NCBI GenBank assembly: GCA_947462335.1
Contig: OX381717.1
Location: 44,559,523-44,623,522, forward strand
Direction: 5' to 3'
Source: Harmothoe impar
Taxonomy: Eukaryota > Annelida > Polychaeta > Phyllodocida > Polynoidae
Length of the DNA stretch: 64,000 nt
Shown: in pieces, positions 1-10,350 of the stretch
Numbering within the stretch: the stretch's first letter is position 1
Layout: each line of letters starts with the position of its first letter
The notes under the pieces: model-generated
Told to the model about the DNA's origin: nothing
The model's input: the letters and a program-made list of their open reading frames with translations, nothing else
The model's database searches: none
Made by a program: the position numbers and the translations under genes

Positions 1-225
1 GAATGCCCCTTTATGTAGGGGGTACAGTGTCAGTGCTCCCCACAGATAGTGTTTAACTGCTGGTTGGCATGCCTACAAGCTGGAGAGGAGCTCTCAACTG
101 CTCAGAATTGCTCAACACCCTCCATAAGCGCTACAGCCCCTGGCCCCTAGAGGAGACACTCCATTTGAGGGAACTGCTCCTGAACATGAGGCTTAACTCT
201 AAGTTGCATCACAAGTAATTACATG
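1..225 (+). repeat. Tandem unit A, block b1 (partial at window edge)
   Basis: First of four copies of a block that recurs at about 7850, 12690 and 19320. It holds a CCCCACAG acceptor-like site, then an open frame starting MPTSW (69-218, 49 codons plus TAA). Copies B and C keep exactly the same 150-nt length without indels. Differences between copies mostly change the amino acid, so coding status is unproven. A TAA lies 12 nt upstream of the ATG in this frame. The block could be a 3'-terminal exon of a plus-strand transcript or a conserved noncoding element. Confidence 0.6.
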
Positions 226-418
226 ACATGGGTTCCTGGGGTAGTGGGGGAGTTTCAGGAATTATCTATTAGAGCTACACACTGCTACAACAAAGTTATT
301 TAGGGGGACTGACTATTACAGAATCAGCACTCACCAAATCAAACTTAGCTATCATACAATAGTGCAGCATCTTCTGACCCGTCCCCAAATGTAGGTGTAT
401 CCACACTCTTGTTTTCTT

Positions 419-420
<2 letters not shown>

Positions 421-496
<76 letters not shown>
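421..496. repeat. (TA)n microsatellite, left of MITE
   Basis: Nearly pure TA dinucleotide tract. It resumes at 1115-1180 on the far side of an inverted-repeat element, so the element appears to sit inside one microsatellite. Confidence 0.95.
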
Positions 497-497
<1 letters not shown>

Positions 498-1111
498 GTG
501 ACAAAACGTGGGAAAACGTGACATTAGGGGAAAACAGCTTTATTTAAGTTCATGTCTTCAGCTACAATTTGATGCTTCAAGCATCAAAATATTTGAAATA
601 GTTGCTGAGAAATGACATCTCGAACATGGGATCGTAGGGACATGTAGGAATTTAGAATAGACTGCAATGTGGTCACATAATTATCAATCTATTTTCAAAT
701 AATCCATATAAATCATAACTATTAGAAATTAAAAAAATACATGCATATTATTGTACATAGATTTGGATCTGGTAGGAATATTGGCATTTCGTTTTCAGTT
801 CTGAAATCCTCATGGATAGGGCAATTGGATAGGGATACTTTTTTATTCCAAAAGAATGAATTGATGGTTGCTATGGCAACCAAATATCAACAAATGGGCT
901 AAAAATGGCTAAAAACGTTCTTTTTACATTCCAAATTAGACCAATTTAGAATGAAAATAGAATTTTGATAATAGCTTCAAAAGACCTTGGGAAAAGTTAG
1001 TTTAAGGTCATTTTTTCTTCAGTATTCACATTTTTAGCTATATCTCCTGAAATATTATGTTTAGAGCATTTATGGCTATTCCCCCTAATGTTACGATTTC
1101 CCAGGTTTCGT

Positions 1112-1114
<3 letters not shown>
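498..1114. mobile_element. MITE with TIRs inserted in a (TA)n tract
   Basis: The left end begins GTGACAAAACGTGGGAAAAC. The reverse complement of the right end begins GTGACGAAACCTGGGAAATC, and both continue into ACATTAGGGG, giving terminal inverted repeats of about 40 bp. Length is about 617 bp and no transposase frame is visible, as expected of a nonautonomous element. TA tracts on both sides suggest TA-targeted insertion. The family is not recognised. Confidence 0.8.
867..880. promoter_or_regulatory. Perfect palindromic X-box (RFX-type) motif
   Basis: GTTGCTATGGCAAC matches the RFX X-box consensus GTHNYYATRRNAAC. It lies inside the MITE at 498-1114, so if bound it would be a transposon-carried site. 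Function is inferred from the motif only. Confidence 0.4.

Positions 1115-1180
<66 letters not shown>
1115..1180. repeat. (TA)n microsatellite, right of MITE
   Basis: Pure TA tract directly following the right terminal inverted repeat of the MITE. Confidence 0.95.
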
Positions 1181-1183
<3 letters not shown>

Positions 1184-1479
1184 ACCTCTAAAGATCTCTT
1201 AGGAGATGTCGCCTAACAAAAGGAAAGGGGGAGGTGTGGCAAAAGTGGTAATGATTGTAGATAGCGACCATTATTAATGATGGAGTGTATCATGTCAAAC
1301 CCCTAAAGGATCAAAATTTGACGATAAAGAAATATGATTTCTAGAGGGTGAAAATTAATTCCAGAGTGATAACAATTCACACTCCTGGCTAATATTTTTC
1401 TAGACTTTATGTGAATTCCAGACAATTTAAGAAAGTATGGAAAGTTCTTAAAAAACAAAAGAGAATATTATTTATTTAT
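1181..1479. other. Unit A spacer
   Basis: No gene seen. A short stretch near 1230-1260 (GTGGCAAAAGTGGTAATGATTG) resembles the start of block b1b in units C and D, suggesting a decayed b1b copy. Confidence 0.4.
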
Positions 1480-1830
1480 AATTGTTGTTAAAGCAAATGT
1501 GAAATTAACACACCTGAGTGTTAAGTGTCACTGGTGGAATTCAGAATAAGGAGAATCAGTCTAACCAGTCTCTCTATGAATGACTGTCCCCACAGACCAT
1601 GTACAACCTCTAGAAGATACTGTAGCGTCTGCCTGTGGAGTGGGGTCATAATGCACCGGTCTCCCATTATGGGCACTACCTCAGGCTGATCACGTGATAC
1701 ATCCATCACTCTCCAAGCAGATGTCATGACGTCAGAAGGTTATTCATACACACTATTGGTGTAATGCAATGATTGGTTCATGTCTGGCCTTGGGTATCAC
1801 CTATTTGGTGTCTGGTAAATTCAAGGCGGA
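1480..1830 (+). promoter_or_regulatory. Unit A block b2: conserved E-box/CRE element
   Basis: Shared with unit B (8795-9070). It contains a CACGTG E-box at 1691-1696 and a full CRE, TGACGTCA, at 1727-1734, followed by a conserved stretch ending in GTGTCTGGTA. Unit B has TATAAAAC 30 bp after the CRE, but here the matching position reads GTGTAATG, so the TATA box is lost. On the minus strand 1521-1727 is open for 68 codons (starts MTSAW), but the unit B copy breaks this frame after 13 codons, so it is not called a gene. Confidence 0.5.
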
Positions 1831-1990
1831 TTGTGAATTTATTGCACTCACACATGGAAGTGTGATCAAATACTATTCTTTACAATGCATGTAATACTGC
1901 ATTGAATTGCAAGCTCAAAATGCAGTACTGGAAGCTACAATGGAACATGTGTTGTTTAGCCCACCATTTGATGTTTCAATAAGTTGTATG

Positions 1991-2250
1991 CACAGAGAAA
2001 AGAAACAATGTTAAAAGAGTCTGGGTTGCCTCCAGAATGACTCCCCTCTCTACGGCAGTCTAGGTCGCCTAAGGGTGGCCTAAGGGAGTCACCTGGGGGA
2101 GTCATATAGCTTTCTGAGTCATATGACTCCCCCGGATGGTTCTCCTGAGAGTCACCTAAGCTCCCTTAGGTGACTGGGACTCCCCTTAACTGGGGAGTCA
2201 TTCTGGAGGCAACCTGCACTCCTTTTTTACGCTGTTTCTCCTCTCTGTGT
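1991..2250. mobile_element. Foldback element, GAGTC-rich family, copy 1
   Basis: The left end CACAGAGAAAAGAAAC is inverted at the right end (GTTTCTCCTCTCTGTGTG). Inside this, the arms pair over GGTTGCCTCCAGAATGACTC and its complement. The centre has smaller palindromes around CATATGACTCC and CACCTAAGCTCCCTTAGGTG. A related copy lies at 36702-37047. No coding capacity. Confidence 0.8.
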
Positions 2251-2474
2251 GATACTATAGCCATCTTCACAGTGTTCTATTTCATAGAATCAGATGCTCA
2301 GAATGCAGTATTGGTACAAGAACAGGAAAGTTCTTTCCATGGTAACATAAAATTAATTTTAGATATGGCAATTAGTATGGTAATAATGATTTAAATTTAC
2401 CAAGGTAATTTTTGACACAAAAAGCTTCTTCGTATACAAAGGGCAATGCATTTTGAAAAAAAAGGTTCCTTGAT

Positions 2475-2870
2475 AATGCCTCAGGCAAAGCCTCTTGAAC
2501 CACTTCTGTCCACCAACTCCAGTATCCCCTCCTAACATAAACATAATCACTATAGACATGTAAAAATGCTATTAGGTCTCCCCTGTCACATCCACTTGTA
2601 TTGCCCTACCCCACAACCCAATGAAGTTGCCAGCAGGCATGATGTGATAACCATGATGTAACAAGCAGAGTAACCCAGTTAATTGACCATACCAGGAAAT
2701 CCCTCTCCTTATGATGTAACATGACGAAAACCTTCCGCTTTCTTAGTTCTAGAGCTGTATAGAGCGATGATCGCCTGAGTCCATCAGTAGGCTTCGTTTG
2801 GGGTAGTATGGCACTGGAGAGTAGATTGCATTGATCAAGGTAGGATTTGAGGCTTATGATCAAAATACAA
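2475..2870. promoter_or_regulatory. Unit A block b3: CCAAT and TGATGTAA cluster
   Basis: Conserved with unit B (9595-9990), partly with C (14280-14640) and weakly with D. Shared features are a CCCTGTCACATCCACTTGTA stretch, a CAACCCAATGA CCAAT box and repeated ATGATGTAACA sites (bZIP-like). No frame is conserved between copies. It is interpreted as a regulatory element, but a noncoding exon is possible. Confidence 0.4.
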
Positions 2871-3769
2871 TATTAGCCAATGCTCAAATAAATATTGATT
2901 AACTGAGATCAAAGATAATTGCATAATTATGATCTAGTTGACCATTTTTTCAGGAGGTCAGGCTGGGGATGTTGTTATTGAAAAAGGTATAGTTTAGCAC
3001 AAATTTCTAAAACTGATGAACCAATGAACAAATAAATATTCCTGGGTCCCATTGATGCCAGTAAACCCTTGCATTTCTATGTAACATGTTGTCCAGTAAT
3101 GGCTAGCTCTTTCAGGACAGGAGAGTTAAATATTTCACACATATATATATGTCAGGATTGCCAAATCAGAGCTGACTTATCAAAATAACTAATACGTCTG
3201 AAATATTCCTGCCATGTACATGGGACTACTCTGGTAAAACAATCGAATTATCAGTAGTTGCATAACTAAAGGCCCCATGTAAAAAGGGGTTGTGTCAGAT
3301 GCATTGTATGGGAATGCCCCAGTTGTAGAAACAAGACCTGAGAACCTCACACTGCACAAGGTAATGTGTGATGTAATATGGCACAGAGGAGAGAGGGAGT
3401 ATGACCATCTACTGAGCTGGAAAATTCCCAGGGTAGTGTAGATATACTTGAGGTGAACTAATCTATGCACTCCATGGAATTCATAATCTAGTCAAGTTCA
3501 ACTTTGAAATGAACTGTATCAAACAAAGAACCCAATGGAATGTTTATGTAAATTGCTTAAGGTCCTTTCATATAATGCAGCCTATGATAAGGCATATATC
3601 TCGGAAAGCATTGATGGATAATTGCTGGTAGATGTAAATGATGCTATATGAATTAATATCATTGACAGATGTACCGATGTTGATAAAATAGAAAGCATAA
3701 TGTATGAATGGTTCTGCCTTTTCCTCTTTGATGTTCACCTATGCCATAAACATAGTTATGTGACTCTAC
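2871..3769. other. Unit A spacer, nothing recognised
   Basis: AT-rich sequence with a short (AT) run near 3140. No counterpart in other units, no repeat family and no credible frame seen. Confidence 0.4.
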
Positions 3770-4060
3770 ACTGCATGATGTCTAGTGTAGGTCAGCTGTA
3801 CATAGAGATATATAAGCACAGCACATTGATCAATGCAACCTCTTCTCTACATGTAAATGGGTCTATTCCAGTCCCATATCTCCCACCAGTCTACAACCTG
3901 CACCATACCCTCTACTGTCACTGCAGATCAATATATACAGACACATTTAAATACACTGCACCCCACAACCTCCCACACCCCCAGTGCCTGCAGCTATATG
4001 CCTGCATAAACCCTAATCCACTGTACCCTGATGCATATCTAGATATGCTTATGAAATAAT
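3770..4060 (+). repeat. Unit A block b5
   Basis: Recurs at 15625-15850 (C) and 21505-21790 (D); missing from B. The plus strand is open here for 119 codons (3700-4059), including a shared segment GQLYIEIYKHS and PYLPPVY. In D the frame stops just after the shared part, and in C it continues differently because of small indels. Most differences from C are amino-acid changing. So the frame is probably incidental to nucleotide conservation, although a decayed exon is possible. Confidence 0.5.
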
Positions 4061-4589
4061 GGTCTGACTGGGAATTGGAATGTCCCACTAACTGCTGTGA
4101 CTAAAATAGTTATTTGATTATTAAGGTTCATTGCCTTTTTACTAATTTGGATGGTTATGACTTATTACAATGTATGAAGGAATATTACTGTCAAAATGCC
4201 ACGAATATCACTTCCACCTAAGTTATTGAACATCCTAATGAGACCACTTACTGTCAGGGGAATGAGACGGAGGTGTTTAGCATGACACCAAAATGATATG
4301 AAGATGGCTATTATTCCTATCCTCATGACTATACAAAAGAAGACTGAAAAATCTAAAATCCCTCATAAAAACCTTTTTTTCAGATTTTGTCCATCGAGCC
4401 GTCAGTATTATTAACTTTTCCATTAAAATAACATTTATTATGATGTGGTTAACAGTAATTTTCGATTATAAAACAATTATATCATGACAAGTAGTAGGCA
4501 GCCAACTGTGGGGATACTTCCCTCAGTTCGGAATCACAGGGGAACAAATTTAATATCCTGCACCCTTATATTCCGTAAACATCCACCGT
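4061..4589. other. Unit A spacer, nothing recognised
   Basis: No gene or repeat seen. A weak resemblance to block b5b around 4370-4420 is too short to claim. Confidence 0.3.
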
Positions 4590-5070
4590 CACAATCTTTG
4601 GGTGAAATCTCCATCCTCTGAGAGTCTGTATCTTTATTGGCCTGAATTAGGCATTGTAGAGTTCCTCTTATAGCGAGCTGCTACACTCTCTTACCTCTCA
4701 GCAAGGCACTATAACAGGCAGCTAACACCCACACAAGCCTTGGTCTCTTAAGAATCTATGATATTTCCCTCTTTTTTTTTGCCAAGTGGCTTCATTTACA
4801 ATAAGTTGACAAAAAAAATCTGCTTTACCCTCTTACATGGCAACAATCGACAGTAATGAGTGGGGATGGGAGTGGAGAATTTGGCAGGTAAATTAGGTTA
4901 GTATCCCCCACCCAACCCTCCTTGTCAACAGTATGCGTGGGTATTAACCTTCAGTTCTCATTTACAGAAGGTCATGGGGGTTGGGAGTAAGTTAAGGGAG
5001 AATGGTTTAAGGCTTAGTTGGAGGCTGCAGGACAACAGTACTGTTGTGCCTGGTCTATTGGATGGAGACC
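4590..5070. repeat. Unit A block b6
   Basis: One of four copies (B 10660-11130, C 16655-17100, D 22520-23050). Best-kept cores are CTTTATTGGCCTGAATTA, GCCAAGTGGCTTCATTTAC and GGTAAATTAGGTTAG. Read on the minus strand, a donor-like site (GTGTGGGTGTTAG here, GTGAGTGTTA in C and D) is kept in all copies, next to a frame containing NEATWQ in A, B and D and QCLIQANKD in A, B and D (QCLILSYKD in C). Stops interrupt the frame in A and D, so this is either a decayed exon or conserved noncoding DNA. Confidence 0.55.
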
Positions 5071-5559
5071 AGCTTTCTGTATCATTCATTTTGTGTACTT
5101 CAGGCACATAGTGAAGAGTATTGTTTAAGATATTTTATTCAATTGAAATAATATGTTTATAGCACCGGTTGGTGCAGCTTGCAATGTCCCAACTATGGAC
5201 ATCTGTACAATGCTATACATGATGTACAATTTGTCCATACACAAAAGGATGATTGTCAAATAAAGCAATTTAGATAATGGAGCAAGATTTAACTTTTATC
5301 CACATAATATTATAACCAATTCTACCCCCTATCGCTGCCTCTCTGTCCTGTATCTATGATAGTGATAGGACAATACATCCTGGACAACCATTGACAGCTA
5401 TGTCAATTTTCATCTAATTGCTTTATTTAGCTGGATACTTAAGAGACAAAACCACCTTCATCAAAAAAATGTACTATGCTTGTAAAAGACCGGCTAAGAA
5501 CTCACAGACCACACCCAGTCATACAAAGCTAATTTATTGAATGTTAAACCTAGAAAACC
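5071..5559. other. Unit A spacer
   Basis: No gene seen. The first part weakly matches sequence after block b6 in unit B (CTATTGGATGGAGA-like). Confidence 0.35.
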
Positions 5560-5720
5560 CAAAAAAGAAAGGGAATTAGATATTCTGAATTGGCCTAATG
5601 AGTTGTGAGGTGTTAAATTAGGAGGATAATGAGCTCTCAAAAACAGGCTTACTTGTGACAGTCACAGGGAGGGGGCTGCATCTAGCAGGAGACTGCTCAG
5701 ATAGCTGCTATTATTGTGTT
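5560..5720. promoter_or_regulatory. Unit A block b6b: conserved AT-rich element
   Basis: Strongly similar to 11455-11620 in unit B. The common core runs through GGAATTAGATA, TGAATTGGC, TTAATTAGGAGG-like and AATGAGCTCTCAAAAAC. TAATTA-type homeodomain motifs and a GTGACAGTCAC palindrome are present. No conserved frame; it behaves like a conserved noncoding element. Confidence 0.45.
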
Positions 5721-6329
5721 TTTGGCTGTTATCGAGACAGGGCGACTTAAAAACTGGGCTCACTGGTCGTTTGGATTTTTCTTTTTGTTCAGGGTACACT
5801 CTGGTGAGTTTTCCATGAGAACACTTGTTGTAAGGAGACATCTTATCTTTGATATTTCAGAAAAAAACAATTTATGTTAAGAACTATCCATAACAGACTT
5901 ATGTTTTTTGTCCTGCGGTATGATATAGACTTTAGACTCGCATGACCAACTACTCAGGGAGTAGGGATGTAAGCTGATCTGTGAGCTGCTCTGTGGATAT
6001 ATCAGAATGCTGATATGATGTGAGGTAAACTAATTTGAAAGTAATATCTGCTATGTAGACACAGTCTGTTTTGAGTGTGCTCCTCTGTATTCTGTACCAT
6101 ATAGCAGGCCCGGGGAGTTAAACTGAGTTATTTAGTCTGGCACTGTGGTTCTGGCATTTCTGATAATGTGAGCTGCTATGACAGTTATTATTGTTTTCCA
6201 CTTTTGGTATCCAGTGCTGTGGGTGTCAACTAGCGTCTAATTATATAGGCTTGCCTTAGGCATTCACCCCAGGAGCCACTCTGAGTCTTAAAGTCTCGCT
6301 CTGTGATCTACTCTTTAGTCTGACTCTGT
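5721..6329. other. Unit A spacer with GAGCTGCTC-like words
   Basis: Contains several GTGAGCTGCTCTG/GTGAGCTGCTATG words, also frequent in the matching spacers of B and C, but little collinear similarity otherwise. No gene recognised. Confidence 0.35.
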
Positions 6330-6580
6330 GGCTTAGTCTGTGAAGTGCTCAGTGGCAGGTCTTTAATTAGGCCTTAGAACACCTTGTAACACATTAGTAA
6401 TTGGCCTGGCTCGGTGTCACCTGTGTACAGGAACCTGCATGTGTTGCGTTCACACCTGTACCCACTGTCTCTTTCTGTGTCAGGGCCAGCTTGTTTATTG
6501 GCAAGATCGGGGTAGGCTTATCTTGGTGGAGTGTGTATTATCAAAAACAGGTATTGATTAATACCGGTGAGTGGTATGGA
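6330..6580 (+). repeat. Unit A block b7: splice-site-bearing block
   Basis: Recurs at 12255-12520 (B) and 18235-18460 (C). Shared core: GTCTTTAATTAGGCCTTAGA, then AATTGGCCTGGCT, then an acceptor-like tract TCTCTTTCTGTGTCAG ending at 6486. A donor-like GGTGAGTGG follows 79 bp later (6565). The equivalent distances are about 73 bp in B and 87 bp in C, and the reading frame differs, which suits a noncoding exon better than a coding one. The plus strand is open from 6401 to 6877 (158 codons), but this frame is not kept in B or C. Confidence 0.45.
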
Positions 6581-7199
6581 AATTACGATATTTTTTTTTT
6601 GTCTATGGCGTTGGCCTTTCGTTTTAAATATAGGGGACTATTATATATTGAATTTATGAAAAATATATTCTTGAGGGTAACACAACACATTCTTTGTGAT
6701 CATGAGATGTGGAATCTGGGTATTAGGGAATGCAGGATATTGGTCTACTTGATATCAGGGTTCCTGGCAACTGCTTTGGTCACGTTACCTGTCCTTTGTA
6801 GGTGCCATAATAGCCGAGAATCACCATTGAATGGCATGCACAGGAGGAACAAAGAATTTCAAGTAGAAACACTTTAGCTCCATTAGAACCTACCTAGTGA
6901 AGAACATGAGCCCTCTGAGTTTGTAACCTTTTAAGAGGGGTTTCCTGATATTTTCTGTCAAATCTTATATGAGCTAATTGACATGAACTTAAATTAGATT
7001 TTATATCCAAATCACAGTGCTCCCTCAGTGTTATTCATGCCTTGAAAGGCATTAACTAATATATGAGTTGTTATCCATAAGCAAGAGTTATTAAAAGAAA
7101 CACAGTCAGTGCTTGCTATGAGCAGGGGTGGTGACATGTAATGTATTCCTACTTATCAAAATTGGTATTCATGTACATCAGTAGAGCTACCTTATGGAA
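6581..7199. other. Unit A spacer, nothing recognised
   Basis: Part of a 158-codon plus-strand open frame (to 6877) with no counterpart in the other units and no recognisable domain. No repeat family seen. Confidence 0.3.
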
Positions 7200-7640
7200 T
7201 ACAATAAACTAATCTATTTTCCATTTCCCCCTTTCATCCTTCGTTATTTACTGTGTCAATTCCCCTGGCTATACCAATAGGCCCATCCTTTAGCACTAAC
7301 TGGAGCCAATGCTTAGTAGAATGAATTATAGGCTGCCTCATTCCTTCTTCCTATGCCCACTCATCCATTCAACTGCCAAATCAACTGCAAGCCACGGACA
7401 ATAATACTTGTCATACTTAATACATACCTAACATCATAGATAGGAAGGTAAGTTTTAGAATTACACAGGTCTAATTTAGAGATATTTCAAGGTTGAATAC
7501 AAAGTATCAATACGGTGCTGTGCTCCTTTATGCTCAGTGGAAGGGTTATGTACTTACTAAGCTCACTATAATACAGTTGTATGGGAAGTCCTATCCAGTT
7601 ACCATGGAAACTCACCTGTGAAAAATAAAATATGAGGAAG
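7200..7640. promoter_or_regulatory. Unit A block b8 with X-box
   Basis: Matches 18560-19130 in unit C. Shared stretches are CCTGGCTATACCAATAGGCC and a motif-rich end containing the X-box at 7598-7611. Read on the minus strand, both copies show a pyrimidine-rich CACAG or TGCAG acceptor and a GTAAGTA donor about 60 bp apart (58 bp in A, 61 bp in C). An exon there would read V-S-x-H-x-N-W in both. Confidence 0.45.
7598..7611. promoter_or_regulatory. X-box (RFX-type) motif, unit A
   Basis: GTTACCATGGAAAC fits GTHNYYATRRNAAC. The equivalent site in unit C (19069-19082, GTTATCATGGGAAC) differs at two bases, yet both still satisfy the consensus. Confidence 0.45.
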
Positions 7641-7849
7641 TGGATCAGATTAGTTGGTAAAATAGTTAAGCAAAGGTGATGAATTCTTATATCAATGCAG
7701 GCTGAATTGAAGAAATGATATGAAAGAAAATGAACAATATGAATAAATCATAGATTGATCTTTTAGTGGAGAATCACAAAAACAACTTCATAAATGTATA
7801 CATTTTGATGTTCAGTACAAAATGCATCTATTGTCAACTGCCACCATGC

Positions 7850-8135
7850 ACACTCTACTCTTTCCAGCTATGTTCACAGAACTTACAATTTCCATTCCAT
7901 CCATGAATGCTCCCATATATGTGTATGTAGGACATGCAGTGTCAGTGCTCCCCACAGATAGTGTTTAACTGCTGGTTGGCATGCCTACAAGCTGGAGAGT
8001 AGCTCTCAACTGCTCAGAATTGCTCAACACCCTCCATGAGCACTACATCCCCTGGCCCCAAGAAGAGACACTCCTTTTGAGGGAACTTATCCAAAATATG
8101 AGGCATAACTTTAATGTGTGTCACAAGTAATTCCA
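7850..8135 (+). repeat. Unit B block b1
   Basis: Second copy of the MPTSW block. CCCCACAG acceptor-like site, then the frame 7981-8130 (49 codons, TAA), the same length as copies A and C. AATAAA at 8239-8244, 109 bp after the stop, could be its poly(A) signal. Substitutions relative to A mostly alter residues. Confidence 0.6.
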
Positions 8136-8790
8136 TGACATGAATTATTGCAGTGCTGGGGGAGGTATATGTTCGAGCTATTACATTCAGGGGGATTAGC
8201 TATTTTTAGAAGTTTATCAGATCAAGTTAATCAGCTTTAATAAAGCCTTACATCATCCACAGCCAGCCCCCTAGATTAATATCCATAGTCATTACTCAGG
8301 AATAGAATAGTATAAAAGTTTCATTTTTCAATAATGATAGCTTTTGGATGGTTTTTCAGATTCCACCTGGGGAGCATAGTAACAATGTATCACTAACCCA
8401 CCAGGATAACTTACTTTAGCCGAGGCATAAGGTCTGCACGAGAAATTCCTAAGCACTATCATCTATGAACTCCCATGCTCTCACATATAATAGCATACAA
8501 TTTCGGAGCAGAGCTGCTATTGAATGTGCACTGATTTAGACTCATGTCTAAAAGACATTTTATTGTATCCTTCTAGTGTCAAATTAATCAGCTAGACTTA
8601 AGTAAACATACTTCAATTTAGATTTCCAAATAAGATTTCTACTTATTGATGAAATCTAATTATATTCAGCCAGTATTGGAGATTGCTTTCCACAAAATTG
8701 GATGGACAAGCTTTTCTCTAGAATGTGTAAGATAATTGTAAAAAAGATAATAATGGCAAATAAAACATAAGCTTTTCATAGTTCATATCA
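8136..8790. other. Unit B spacer, nothing recognised
   Basis: AT-rich sequence. The only notable feature is AATAAA at 8239-8244, noted with block b1. Confidence 0.35.
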
Positions 8791-8794
8791 AACT

Positions 8795-9070
8795 GACTGC
8801 TAGATGACCTGTCTAACTATGGCTGAATGTCCCCACAGGTTATGTATGCACATTTAGAAGATACTGATGACACCTTCTGGGGAATGGGATTATGATGCAT
8901 TAGTCTTCTATCACGGGCACTACCACTAGCTGATGCCACGTCACGTGATACAGCCATCACTCTCCAAGCAGATGTCATGACGTCGGGAGGTTATTCATAC
9001 ACACTACTGGTATAAAACAATGACTGGCCTTTGGGTAAAACCTATTTGGTGTCTGGTAGATTCAATGCTT
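8795..9070 (+). promoter_or_regulatory. Unit B block b2: E-box/CRE/TATA promoter-like element
   Basis: CACGTG at 8942-8947, a CRE (TGACGTC) at 8978-8984 and TATAAAAC at 9011-9018 are spaced as in a classical RNA polymerase II promoter firing rightward, predicting a start near 9040. The E-box/CRE part is almost identical to unit A (1680-1740). Transcription is inferred from motifs only. Confidence 0.5.
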
Positions 9071-9071
9071 G

Positions 9072-9115
9072 ATCATAGTACTTAAAATAAAATCATAGTA
9101 CTTAAAATAAAATAA
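9072..9115. repeat. Short direct repeat, AATCATAGTACTTAAAATAA x2
   Basis: Two adjacent copies of a 20-bp sequence near 9073-9113; local slippage-type duplication. Confidence 0.85.
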
Positions 9116-9594
9116 TAGTCTTTACAAATGGGTTGTCTGGCTTCCTGTTCGATATTGCAATTGACAGTCTAATATTCATGATGGCACTTGCATACAATGA
9201 GTAAATAACCTGTTCTAAATCGTATAGTGGTAGTAGAAAGAGAAAGTGTAACAAGGTTGCAAGTTATATGAATTCAAAAGGAATAGAACTGATTTTTTGT
9301 TTAAATAGGCAAGGCTTTATCTCATGTATTTAGCCTAATGATTTAAGGGAACATGTTATAAACTGTATTTTGAAAAAAAGGATTTCTATCATATCTTTGA
9401 GACAATATCAAAATGTAAGTTGTCAAATTACAAAATTGTAAACATTCTTGTAGACTGAACAGCACAGGTTGAATGCATAAATCCTGGGATCTTAATGGAG
9501 TAAATATCACATAAAACAGCAATCATAACCTAGAACAGAGGTGCTAAAGTAACATGGTGCTATGATAACAGTAATGCCCATCTAGCTTCCATCT
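9116..9594. other. Unit B spacer, nothing recognised
   Basis: AT-rich, no repeat family or credible frame seen. Confidence 0.35.
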
Positions 9595-9990
9595 CACCTC
9601 CAAATTCCGATAACGCCTGAAGCAAAACCTCTTGAGCCACTCCCCTCCACCAACTACAGTATCCCCACCTAAAGTAAACCTAATCACTATAGACATGTAC
9701 AAATACTATTAGGTCTCCCCTGTCACATCCACTTGTATTGTCCAACCCCACAACCCAATGACGTTGCCTACAGGCATGATGTGATAACCTCATTTATGAT
9801 GTAACAAGCAGAGGAACCATTCCTGCATTAATGTAACCAATGGGAGAATCCCTGTCCTTATGATGTAACATGAGGAAAACCCTCTCTCTCCTCCGATCTA
9901 GAGCTGTTTAGATTAAAAATTACTTGTATAATATTTGGGACTCATCGGGAGGATTCATATGTTCAGTATAGTAGTAGGAGTAGATTGCAT
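9595..9990. promoter_or_regulatory. Unit B block b3: CCAAT and TGATGTAA cluster
   Basis: Best preserved copy. It has ACCCAATGACG and AACCAATGGG CCAAT boxes and repeated TGATGTAACA/TGATGTGATA sites within about 130 bp. Similar to unit A 2475-2870. Confidence 0.45.
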
Positions 9991-10108
9991 TGATTAAGGG
10001 AAGATTTTAGGGCTAATAGCATCAATATATCGATTAATTATTGCTTGAATGAATATAGATTGATTGCGGACAAGGATAATTAAACTGGATAGGGTATGTT
10101 CTCAGCAG

Positions 10109-10146
10109 GGTGTACTTTCAATTAATTTCAATTAATTTCAATTAAT
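10109..10146. repeat. 11-bp tandem repeat TTTCAATTAAT x3
   Basis: Three consecutive copies of an AATTAATTTC-type unit, each carrying a TAATT homeodomain-like core. Confidence 0.8.
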
Positions 10147-10215
10147 GGACGTCTGATGGATCATTACATTTTCAAGGATATGTACACAGTACATCTCCCA
10201 AACCTCTCATGTGAT

Positions 10216-10350
10216 TTTATGACTCTAATGACTCTTACATTAAGAATCTGGTTTTCTGCTTCGAATGCTTCTTTCCTCTGGCGACATTCCTTCCCCATCT
10301 TGTCTGCTTGAAGGGTATGACTTCCAGCCAATTTGTAAGTCTTCAAATGA
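10216..10350 (-). repeat. Unit B block b5b
   Basis: Related to 16270-16500 (C), 22070-22300 (D) and 27545-27680. On the minus strand the frame reads a charged segment with RQRKEAFEAEN, echoed by IEAEN in C and RKKAFEGEKQFL in the 27.6-kb fragment, so a short decayed coding exon is conceivable. The frame is broken in some copies. Confidence 0.4.

Noticed and set aside
1521..1727. 68-codon minus-strand frame starting MTSAWRVMDVSRD
   Set aside because: The first 13 or so codons are shared with unit B, but an insertion and stops end it there. The shared stretch is better explained by the CRE/E-box conservation.
6401..6877. 158-codon plus-strand frame
   Set aside because: Overlaps block b7, where the splice-like sites are conserved but this frame is not kept in units B or C. 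No recognisable domain.
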